A DNA stretch of 14,699 bases from NCBI GenBank assembly GCA_012964275.1, contig DTUG01000180.1, positions 19,406 through 34,104 of the forward strand, in the 5' to 3' direction. Origin of the DNA: Fidelibacterota bacterium (GTDB lineage Bacteria > Fidelibacterota > Marinisomatia > Marinisomatales > UBA1611). The position numbers and the translations under genes are program-made. The stretch's first letter is position 1; every line of letters starts with the position of its first letter. This document shows positions 1 through 6,469 of this stretch, piece by piece. The notes beneath the pieces were generated by a model. The model was given only the letters and a program-made list of their open reading frames with translations. It made no database searches and was not told where the DNA came from.

Positions 1-275
1 AAAATGCTTTCAGTCATAAGGCTGGACTTCATGTTAAAGCTGTCCTAAAAGATCCAAGATCTTATGAGGCAATATCTCCGGAAAAGTTAAATCGCGAACG
101 AAAATTTATTATCGATAAATATACAGGAAGAGCCGCCATTAAGAATCGTTTGAGAGAACTAGGGATTAAACTGGATAAAAAGGATATTAGTAACCTCTTA
201 GTAAAAATAAAATCTAGGCCTAGAGTCATCGAATGGACAGATGATGAATTAAGATCTCTCCTGAATAATGTATAG
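1..275 (+). CDS. Homocitrate synthase, C-terminal fragment (5' end outside window)
   Basis: The frame beginning at base 3 is open for 90 codons to a TAG at 273-275. It reads as the C-terminal end of a homocitrate synthase of the DRE-TIM metallolyase family (Lys20/NifV type), which condenses 2-oxoglutarate with acetyl-CoA at the entry to the alpha-aminoadipate route to lysine. The evidence is the motif AFSHKAGLH near the start of the fragment (the family's conserved His-containing HKAG[IL]H segment), followed by a YEAISPEKL-like stretch, TGRAAIKNRLRELG and a terminal KIKSRPRVIEWTDDELRSLL. 2-Isopropylmalate synthases normally have HQDG at the equivalent place, so homocitrate synthase is preferred. 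A related homocitrate/citramalate-type enzyme cannot be excluded because the catalytic barrel is missing. The next gene follows 76 bases downstream on the same strand. Confidence 0.8.
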   Translation, partial: NAFSHKAGLHVKAVLKDPRSYEAISPEKLNRERKFIIDKYTGRAAIKNRLRELGIKLDKKDISNLLVKIKSRPRVIEWTDDELRSLLNNV

Positions 276-351
276 GAATAACCCGAAAGTAAGTGGTCGA
301 GTTAATTCTGTCTAATTCGCTAATTTTCTCGGTTTAAATCAAGGAATAATT

Positions 352-1524
352 ATGCAGTACATTGGACCGGACTTTTACAATATTTCTGATCTGTTGAAAG
401 AGGAAGAATTATTAATACAGAAAACTGCTCATGAATTTGTTCAGAATGAATTTATGCCCGTGGTAAATGAACATTACGAAAAAGGAACCTTTCCAACTGA
501 AATTGCCACCCAACTTGGTGAACTGGGTTTTATGGGATCTTCTCTGCCTGAAGAGAGTGGGGGTGCAGGAGTAAGTAATGTAGCCTATGGTTTGATTCTC
601 CATGAACTTGAGCGCGGAGATTCCGGTTTAAGATCCTTCGTCAGTGTCCAGGGTGCGCTGGTGATGTACCCTATACATTCCTACGGTTCCGATGAACAAA
701 AGCAGAAATGGCTGCCAGGTTTAGGCTCCGGAGAGTTAATTGGCTGCTTTGGTTTAACAGAAGCCAACTTTGGTTCCAATCCTGGAGGGATGGTTACAAA
801 AGCTGTACGAGATGGAGACGATTGGATCATTAACGGGTCAAAAATGTGGATCACCAATGGGTCTATCGCTGACGTTGCGGTGGTATGGGCAAAGGACGAG
901 GAACAAATTGTACGGGGCTTCCTGATAGAAAAAGGAATTGATGGTTTTTCATCCTCCGATATTCATGGAAAATTGAGTCTTCGCGCGTCAGTTACATCAG
1001 AACTATCCCTAGTAAATGTGCGAGTTCCGGACTCTGCACGATTACCGAAAGTTGAAGGTTTAAAAGGCCTACTTTCATGTTTGACCCAAGCCCGTTATGG
1101 CATTGCTTGGGGTATGCTCGGCGCTGCTGTGGATTGCTATGAAACAGCCCTCAATTATGCAAAGGAACGTAAACAGTTTTCCAAACCAATTGCCGGTTAC
1201 CAACTGACTCAAGCAAAGTTGGCCGAAATGATTACCCGAATTACAGAAGCGCAATTGTTGGTCTATCGCTTGGGACGATTAAAAGATGAAGGCAAAATGA
1301 CCTTTCAGCAAGTCTCCATGGCGAAACGGAATAATTGTGTTCTCGCAAGAGATATTGCCAAAATATCCCGTGGAATATTGGGTGCAAACGGTATTACGGA
1401 AGATTATCCTATCATGCGCCACATGGCGAATATCGAATCGGTTTACACCTATGAAGGCACTCATGAAATGCATACATTGATTCTGGGGCAGGAAGTGACA
1501 GGAATAGCGGCATATGATTCATAA
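352..1524 (+). CDS. gcdH: Glutaryl-CoA dehydrogenase
   Basis: This FAD enzyme of the acyl-CoA dehydrogenase family oxidises and decarboxylates glutaryl-CoA to crotonyl-CoA in lysine, tryptophan and benzoate-type catabolism. At 390 residues it has full family length. By family knowledge the expected catalytic base is Glu368 in TYEGTHEMH, preceded by Tyr367. Arg94 and Ser98 (in LRSFVSVQG) match the residues that hold the gamma-carboxylate of glutaryl-CoA and set this group apart from other acyl-CoA dehydrogenases. Glu87 is also present, consistent with the decarboxylating type. Other signatures are GCFGLTEANFGSNP (about 131-144), WITNG, GKLSLRAS, ARYGIAWGMLGA and KRNNC. The start is supported by AAGGA at 341-345, six bases before ATG. 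It follows a homocitrate synthase fragment on the same strand, so both genes border 2-oxoadipate chemistry. The next gene begins 34 bases downstream. Confidence 0.93.
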   Translation: MQYIGPDFYNISDLLKEEELLIQKTAHEFVQNEFMPVVNEHYEKGTFPTEIATQLGELGFMGSSLPEESGGAGVSNVAYGLILHELERGDSGLRSFVSVQGALVMYPIHSYGSDEQKQKWLPGLGSGELIGCFGLTEANFGSNPGGMVTKAVRDGDDWIINGSKMWITNGSIADVAVVWAKDEEQIVRGFLIEKGIDGFSSSDIHGKLSLRASVTSELSLVNVRVPDSARLPKVEGLKGLLSCLTQARYGIAWGMLGAAVDCYETALNYAKERKQFSKPIAGYQLTQAKLAEMITRITEAQLLVYRLGRLKDEGKMTFQQVSMAKRNNCVLARDIAKISRGILGANGITEDYPIMRHMANIESVYTYEGTHEMHTLILGQEVTGIAAYDS

Positions 1525-1558
1525 TAATTTTTAGATTTATATTAGGTGTGAATCTGGT

Positions 1559-2509
1559 TTGAAGCGAAGGAAGTTTATCAAAACAACTGCCGTCAGTATT
1601 GCAGCACCAACAATTCTTTTGTCAAATCAAAACATACCTTCAAACCACAATAATCCTTTGGTGCTATCCACTTGGACGCATGGACTTCCGGCCAACAAAG
1701 CAGCGTGGAAAATTTTATCTAAAAATGGTTCAGCTCTTGATGCTGTCGAAGCAGGAGCAAAAGTACCGGAAGCCGATCCGAAAAGCACATCTGTAGGTTA
1801 TGGTGGATTACCAGATGAACAGGGCAAGGTTACCCTCGATGCCTGCATCATGGATCACACTGGTAATTGCGGTTCTGTAGCATTTATTCAAAATATCAAA
1901 CATCCTATTTCCGTGGCGCGGAAAATCATGGAAGTAACCAAACATGTAATGCTTGTAGGAGAAGGGGCAAGACAGTTTGCCGTCTCTCAGGGATTTGAAG
2001 AAACGGATCTACTAACAGATGAGTCTAGAAAAGCCTGGAAAAAATGGGAAAAAGAACAATTTCAGAGCACACCACATGATACCCATGACACCATTTCTAT
2101 ATTGGCGCAGGATTACAAGGGGAATCTGGCAGGAGCCTGCACCACCAGTGGCTGGGCCTATAAGTTGCACGGCCGTGTTGGTGACAGCCCCATCATTGGC
2201 GCTGGACTTTTTGTGGATAATGAAATCGGATGCACTGCTGCAACTGGACTTGGCGAAGAAGTCATCAAAACAACTGGGAGTTTTTTAGTCGTGGAATTGA
2301 TGCGCCAAGGATACTCACCAAACGAAGCCTGTGAAGAAGCTTTAAAACGCATCATAAAAAAACACAACAGAAATCCTGATTTTCAGGTTTCTTACATTGC
2401 TCTCCGTAAAGATGGAGAGATTGGTTCAGCCTGTATAAACGGGAGTTTTGAATATGCCCTGGCAAATAAAAAAGGAAATAAACTTCATAAAATAAAGGGT
2501 CTTATATAA
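1559..2509 (+). CDS. N4-(beta-N-acetylglucosaminyl)-L-asparaginase (glycosylasparaginase), Tat-exported
   Basis: This is an N-terminal-nucleophile hydrolase of the glycosylasparaginase family, which cleaves the GlcNAc-Asn bond or related aspartyl amides. The precursor is expected to cut itself before Thr178 in HDTISI, exposing Thr as nucleophile. HGRVGDSPIIGAG (204-216) supplies the Arg206/Asp209 pair that binds the substrate's amino-acid part in the family, and CTAATGLGE (225-233) is the matching glycine-rich loop. The N-terminus KRRKFIKTTAVSIAAP is a twin-arginine signal, so the enzyme is probably folded before export to the periplasm, as is common for this family in Bacteroidetes-like bacteria. 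The start is TTG; AGGTG lies ten bases upstream and no ATG would keep the signal. It sits between gcdH and the cation transporter gene, with 34-base and 5-base gaps. The natural substrate (glycopeptide or isoaspartyl peptide) cannot be told from the sequence. Confidence 0.88.
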   Translation: MKRRKFIKTTAVSIAAPTILLSNQNIPSNHNNPLVLSTWTHGLPANKAAWKILSKNGSALDAVEAGAKVPEADPKSTSVGYGGLPDEQGKVTLDACIMDHTGNCGSVAFIQNIKHPISVARKIMEVTKHVMLVGEGARQFAVSQGFEETDLLTDESRKAWKKWEKEQFQSTPHDTHDTISILAQDYKGNLAGACTTSGWAYKLHGRVGDSPIIGAGLFVDNEIGCTAATGLGEEVIKTTGSFLVVELMRQGYSPNEACEEALKRIIKKHNRNPDFQVSYIALRKDGEIGSACINGSFEYALANKKGNKLHKIKGLI

Positions 2510-2514
2510 TCCAC

Positions 2515-3678
2515 TTGTTTGAAAAACTAACCAATAGATTCATTCCGATTACGAAAGAACCGGCCCATATATACCGAACTAAAATTGGTGTTTTTCAAGG
2601 ATGGATATCTGTCTGGGTCAATGGAATTTTATTCCTGGTTAAGATGACTATAGGATTATTGGTGGGTGCTGTAAGTGTTATCGCTGATGCCTTCCATACC
2701 TTATCTGATGTCTTTTCATCTGGAGTAGTGATTTGGGGATTCCGGGCGTCCGAAAAACCTGCTGATAAAGAGCATCCGTATGGTCATGGCAGGGTAGAGT
2801 ACATTGCCACCCTTATTATTGCAATTTTATTAGGAGTTGCGAGTATAGAGTTTGTTGAAGCCTCAATTAACCGAATCATTTCTCCAAGTCCAGTGAATCC
2901 GGAATGGTGGATGGTTGGTGTTATTGCCTTCACAATAATTATTAAGGAAACCACCGCGCGGTATGCAGAATTTCTTTCGGCAAAGATTGCATCCGGTACG
3001 CTACATGCTGATGCCTGGCACCACCGCATCGATGCATTATCTTCACTGCTAGTGATAGGTGCGATGATAGCGGGAAAATTTGGTTATCATCAGTTAGATG
3101 GCTGGGCCGGAATTGGTATAGCATTATTCATAATTTGGACAGCATTTTATATTGCCAGAGACGCTGTTGATGATCTCATAGGTAAGCCGCCTGCCAGTCA
3201 TGAAATAAATGAAATACGGCAAATTGTAATGCAGGTTAAAGGTGTATTAGGAGTGCATGATATTGCGGTTCACAGTTATGGAAAAGATAAATACGTTAGC
3301 TGTCATGTTGAGATTGATGCCAATGAGACAACAGCTTCGGCCCATGATTTGTCCGAAGATGTGGAAACCCAGTTAACTAAAATATTGGGTGTAGAACCTA
3401 CAATACATATAGACCCAGTCCAGCCTGGAAATCCCATGGTAGAAAAAATAAGATCATTTTTGGATGAGCATTGGTTTAATGATTCCCGAATTACAGGCTA
3501 TCATGATATCCGTATCGTGGATACAGAAAATCATCATGTTATTTTATTCGGGATCAACGTAAGTCCGGGAATGAGTCAAAGTCAGATTGTAGAGTGTTGC
3601 AATGAACTGAAAGAATCCTTTGCTGTTTTCCCAAAATACAAAGTGAGTATTAAGGTTTCACATCCCTTTCAGTATTGA
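2515..3678 (+). CDS. Cation diffusion facilitator (CDF) transporter with tandem C-terminal domains
   Basis: This inner-membrane divalent-metal/proton antiporter (Zn, Fe, Mn or similar) has about six membrane segments between residues 30 and 215. The transport-site motifs are ADAFHTLSD in TM2 (His61, Asp65) and HADAWHHRIDALSS in TM5 (His169, Asp173), both HxxxD type. The conserved CDF loop HPYGHGR is at 87-93. Residues about 220-302 form the usual ferredoxin-like cytoplasmic dimerisation domain. About 85 further residues (304-387) look like a second copy of that fold (DIRIVDTENHHVILFGINV), which makes the protein longer than the roughly 300-residue family norm. The start is TTG, five bases after the previous stop, with AAAGGG a rather distant 15 bases upstream. 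The next in-frame Met (residue 44) would cut into the first membrane segment. The metal cannot be assigned with confidence, although HxxxD sites are often seen in zinc transporters. Confidence 0.88.
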   Translation: MFEKLTNRFIPITKEPAHIYRTKIGVFQGWISVWVNGILFLVKMTIGLLVGAVSVIADAFHTLSDVFSSGVVIWGFRASEKPADKEHPYGHGRVEYIATLIIAILLGVASIEFVEASINRIISPSPVNPEWWMVGVIAFTIIIKETTARYAEFLSAKIASGTLHADAWHHRIDALSSLLVIGAMIAGKFGYHQLDGWAGIGIALFIIWTAFYIARDAVDDLIGKPPASHEINEIRQIVMQVKGVLGVHDIAVHSYGKDKYVSCHVEIDANETTASAHDLSEDVETQLTKILGVEPTIHIDPVQPGNPMVEKIRSFLDEHWFNDSRITGYHDIRIVDTENHHVILFGINVSPGMSQSQIVECCNELKESFAVFPKYKVSIKVSHPFQY

Positions 3679-3692
3679 AGAGCAGGTTTTAA

Positions 3693-5096
3693 TTAAATAC
3701 CCATAATAATATCTGCTAATAGTAAAACATCCGCAATCGTGATCACTTGATCAAAATTTAGATCCGCAATTTGTAATTGTTCTTCCGTCATTTCATTTGT
3801 TTCCAACAGATGAAATACAATTACCAGCAGATCCATGATTGATAACACCCCATCATTATTTACATCTCCTGGAAGCTGTCGATAATAATCTACAATCTTG
3901 ATTACTTCCCGCAGCGTAACTTTTGCTGCTTCGTGTGCGGTTTCCCAATCAATCAAACCACCAACGTGAACATGTCCAGCTAGGTAACACGGGATGTTTA
4001 ACGAATCCATTTCTGCCTTATACCATACTCCGTGGTACCCTTTAAATTCTGATAAATATCCTCCCGCACCATCTGTATAATCGATATAAGCGGTTAGACC
4101 CAAACCGGCAGAATCAATGGCTGCTACGATTGTATCCATCGGTAATGATGAGTAGCGGATATAATTAATAGGAACATCCGATTCAGGTGGATTTGGTGTA
4201 GGTAAATAAGGCGGAGTAAAATCATTAGACCAAGTTGTCAAATTGTAATATTTCCATTCTAATTCCCAACTGTAATCGATATATCCTCGACTGAATGTGA
4301 CTATTGCGACTGGTGATAGTGAATCTACAATGTTCCAAAAATCGTTAGATGTATCCTGGTAATCCACTTCCAGATCACCGCTTCCCTGTCCACAGTCTGA
4401 ACAATCTGGAGGATTAAAAACTGGAAAATATGAAACAACGTTATAACCCCGATCCTCCCAGTTTTCCCCTATCCAGCCTTCTGGGTTAAGCATAAGACTG
4501 CGACTAAATAGACGAATAGCTTCGTTGGTGGGAGGCCAGTAGCCAGTCAATAGAATTACTATTCTTTCCCGATCAATTTGTTGTCGGTAAGGAGGCTGGA
4601 TTATTTTTGTGGATTTTAAGAAATTTGGTTCGGTTACTTTTATAATGGATCGAACGGGTATTGCAGCTGGTTCATCAATAGGCGATAACCATTCAATAAT
4701 GACCCTGGACGACTTTATCTGTCCAGTTAGTTTTGTTGGATGATGTTCAACAAGGTTTTTTCGGTAAGGACCAATCCATCCGTTAATAGATGGGTTGATA
4801 AAATATAACTCTCCATCACTTGGAAAATTGTCAGTATCTAGTTTGAATTGTATTGAGACAGGCTGATCGAAATCCAGGTATATATATTGAATAAGGTTTT
4901 TGCCATTGCTGATTGAAATAATTTGATCATGGTCTAGGTCAGAAAATGTGTATTCATTTTCGAAGGATATCGGAACAAGGTTAAGGTTGATGTTGGAATT
5001 AAAATATTCTGGAGAACCAAATGGAATTTCTTGACTGGTTGCTGATTTGATCAAAAAGAAGAAAAAGAAAAATGATAAAAGCCGTTTTGATGTCAT
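3693..5096 (-). CDS. Secreted pyroglutamyl-peptidase-like (C15-fold) protein with dockerin-like C-terminus; catalytic Cys replaced by Ser
   Basis: This 467-residue secreted protein starts with a signal peptide (residues 1-21, with a six-Phe core, cleavage near ATS-Q). Residues about 25-155 are beta-rich and hydrophilic, with GELYFI and SSRVIIEWLSP stretches like the N-terminal domain of lysyl-endopeptidase-type secreted proteins (weak). Residues about 177-408 match the pyroglutamyl peptidase I fold: IVILLTGYWPP for the family's LLTGF opening, SLPMDTIVAAIDSAG for the helix after the 'LP' segment, and AGGYLSEFKGYHGVWY for the active-site helix. The family nucleophile Cys is Ser349 here. His377 in GHVHVG fits the catalytic His, and Glu278 or Glu280 could fit the Glu. 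The C-terminus has two EF-hand-like loops, DVNNDGVLSIMD (411-422) and DLNFDQVITIAD (446-457), as in dockerin-type domains. It is the last gene of the operon, 9 bases after birA, with no clear Shine-Dalgarno. It may be a serine variant or a non-catalytic protein. Confidence 0.7.
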   Translation of the reverse strand: MTSKRLLSFFFFFFLIKSATSQEIPFGSPEYFNSNINLNLVPISFENEYTFSDLDHDQIISISNGKNLIQYIYLDFDQPVSIQFKLDTDNFPSDGELYFINPSINGWIGPYRKNLVEHHPTKLTGQIKSSRVIIEWLSPIDEPAAIPVRSIIKVTEPNFLKSTKIIQPPYRQQIDRERIVILLTGYWPPTNEAIRLFSRSLMLNPEGWIGENWEDRGYNVVSYFPVFNPPDCSDCGQGSGDLEVDYQDTSNDFWNIVDSLSPVAIVTFSRGYIDYSWELEWKYYNLTTWSNDFTPPYLPTPNPPESDVPINYIRYSSLPMDTIVAAIDSAGLGLTAYIDYTDGAGGYLSEFKGYHGVWYKAEMDSLNIPCYLAGHVHVGGLIDWETAHEAAKVTLREVIKIVDYYRQLPGDVNNDGVLSIMDLLVIVFHLLETNEMTEEQLQIADLNFDQVITIADVLLLADIIMGI

Positions 5097-5105
5097 GTTT
5101 TTAAC

Positions 5106-5873
5106 TTAATCTAAAATAATAGAATGATATAGTTTCTTCTCACCATTTGTATTGATACTTGCATGTCCAAAAGAATCAAGCCCAGAAAATATACCTTCTA
5201 CCGCCCTTCCTTTTTCAGTAAACGTAACAGGTTTATTTAAATGCCCACATCGATCCAGCCATTCATGAACTATTTTGTTTGGATCCTGGTGTATCATTTC
5301 AAGAAGGTATTCAAGAGAATTCAGGAATTCTGCAGCAACGAGTTCTCTCTGGTGTGGATGATTTGAACAAATGGACATTGAAGTAGAATGACCTTTGATG
5401 CTATCCGGAAATTCATTGCTTGTCTCGTTTACGTTAATTCCAATTCCAACTACTATCTTCTTTATCCATTCTTCCTGTATTTTTGTTTCGCAAAGTATAC
5501 CCCCTGCTTTTTTCCCATCTATTAATATATCGTTTGGCCATTTCAATTTGGGGTCCAATCCACGCTTCTGTATAGATTGTGCAGCTGCAATACCTATTGC
5601 TAAAGAGATGAGACCTGAGCACTCTAACGGATATTTTTTATTAAGAATCACGGACATGGCCAACCCTTTCCCTGCACCCATGAACCAACTATTACCCCCT
5701 CGGCCTTTTCCCTGAAACTGATGATCAGTTAATACGACTGTACCATGCTCAGCACCTAAGGCCAATAATTCCCAGGCTTCTAAGTTGGTAGACCCCAAGC
5801 GATTGTAATACTCAATTTTCCACCCAAGAATCTTTGTCCGGAGATTTGCCTGTATGAGCTGGGTGAATAACAT
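5106..5873 (-). CDS. birA: Biotin--[acetyl-CoA-carboxylase] ligase, monofunctional
   Basis: This enzyme activates biotin with ATP and attaches it to the lysine of biotin carboxyl carrier domains such as those of acetyl-CoA or propionyl-CoA carboxylase. The catalytic BirA/LplA-fold domain runs from about residue 18. RLGSTN (25-30) begins the core, QFQGKGRGGNSWF (52-64) is the biotinoyl-AMP loop (a variant of GRGRRGRxW), KWPNDILIDGKKAGGILCE (111-129) is the hallmark segment, and GIGINVN (143-149) follows. The small SH3-like C-terminal domain ends the protein (VTFTEKGRAVEGIFSGLDS). At 255 residues there is no N-terminal DNA-binding domain, so it should not act as the biotin-operon repressor. The start lies 2 bases after the stop of the upstream PAP2-like gene, suggesting translational coupling; no Shine-Dalgarno is visible. 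Two genes upstream is methylmalonyl-CoA mutase, which works after biotin-dependent propionyl-CoA carboxylase. Confidence 0.92.
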   Translation of the reverse strand: MLFTQLIQANLRTKILGWKIEYYNRLGSTNLEAWELLALGAEHGTVVLTDHQFQGKGRGGNSWFMGAGKGLAMSVILNKKYPLECSGLISLAIGIAAAQSIQKRGLDPKLKWPNDILIDGKKAGGILCETKIQEEWIKKIVVGIGINVNETSNEFPDSIKGHSTSMSICSNHPHQRELVAAEFLNSLEYLLEMIHQDPNKIVHEWLDRCGHLNKPVTFTEKGRAVEGIFSGLDSFGHASINTNGEKKLYHSIILD

Positions 5874-5875
5874 GA

Positions 5876-6469
5876 TTAAAGAAATAATAGCTGAAATTGC
5901 ATATATGTAGAGACTACACCGACTATAAGTCCGGATGTAACCTGCACTATTGTATGAGCATTAAGTATAACGCGTGATGTGCTTACTAGTATAGATAAAC
6001 ATATCATAATGATCGGGAAATGATAACCCATTATCCATAACGCGGTCAGTGGGCCTGTGATCCCAATGGCATGAATTGAAATCTTCCAATATTTAGTAAT
6101 CAGCCAGACCAATGCAGTATTCATACAATAACAGAACATGAGTCCTTGGACCAATTTTGGGCTATTCAATTGAACTAAAATGATAAATCCAGCAGCATAG
6201 TAAATTGTACCTAATGCTAATGGCTGAATGCGTTGCTCTTTAATCGAGGCATCTATATCTGAAACTATACCTTTTTTATTTAAAATGATCACAGTACCTA
6301 TCGGAAGTGCGGTACTAAAAATAAATGAAATAAAAAAAATCAGATTCGGGTTTTCAGGAGCAGGCATAGCCTTATAGGTGAGGATTCCAAATGCTGCGGT
6401 GGATATTACCATAGGATGCAACATAAAGGAAATGACATTAGCGAACTGTGTAAAACCAAACTTAATCAT
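5876..6469 (-). CDS. Divergent PAP2-superfamily integral membrane protein
   Basis: This is a 197-residue, very hydrophobic protein with about six membrane segments. It resembles a PAP2-type (type 2 phosphatidic acid phosphatase) lipid phosphatase from a divergent subfamily. The third PAP2 motif SRx5Hx3D appears as SRVILNAHTIVQ, with Ser165, Arg166 and His172 in place but Gln176 where Asp is usual. The second motif is reduced to KISIHAIGITG (His133), without the usual PSGH. The first motif KxxxxxxRP may be SIKEQRIQP (about 75-83). The start ATG overlaps the stop of the mutase gene in an ATGA, so the two are translationally coupled. Its likely substrate is a lipid or isoprenoid phosphate or diphosphate, but nothing here identifies it. 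The family assignment is from motif spacing; a search for the 'HTxxQVxxG' subfamily would settle it. Confidence 0.65.
   Translation of the reverse strand: MIKFGFTQFANVISFMLHPMVISTAAFGILTYKAMPAPENPNLIFFISFIFSTALPIGTVIILNKKGIVSDIDASIKEQRIQPLALGTIYYAAGFIILVQLNSPKLVQGLMFCYCMNTALVWLITKYWKISIHAIGITGPLTALWIMGYHFPIIMICLSILVSTSRVILNAHTIVQVTSGLIVGVVSTYMQFQLLFL

Noticed and set aside
276..351. TTAATTC/CTAATTC/CTAATTT near-repeats and an AACCcGA/TCGGTT inverted pair before gcdH as an operator or terminator
   Set aside because: The repeats are short and imperfect, the hairpin has a mismatched 5-6 bp stem, and no T tract follows.
3679..3725. Terminator between the convergent CDF and C15-like genes
   Set aside because: Only a 5-bp AGCAG/CTGCT pair is visible with a long loop and no U tract; not enough to call.
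5042..5075. Poly-Phe tract in the signal peptide as a phase-variable homopolymer
   Set aside because: The DNA is a mix of TTT and TTC with T runs of only about five, too short and broken for typical slipped-strand switching.
5395..5715. 106-codon plus-strand frame antisense to birA
   Set aside because: The BirA reading on the other strand has all family motifs. The plus frame has no ribosome-binding site and is low-complexity shadow sequence.
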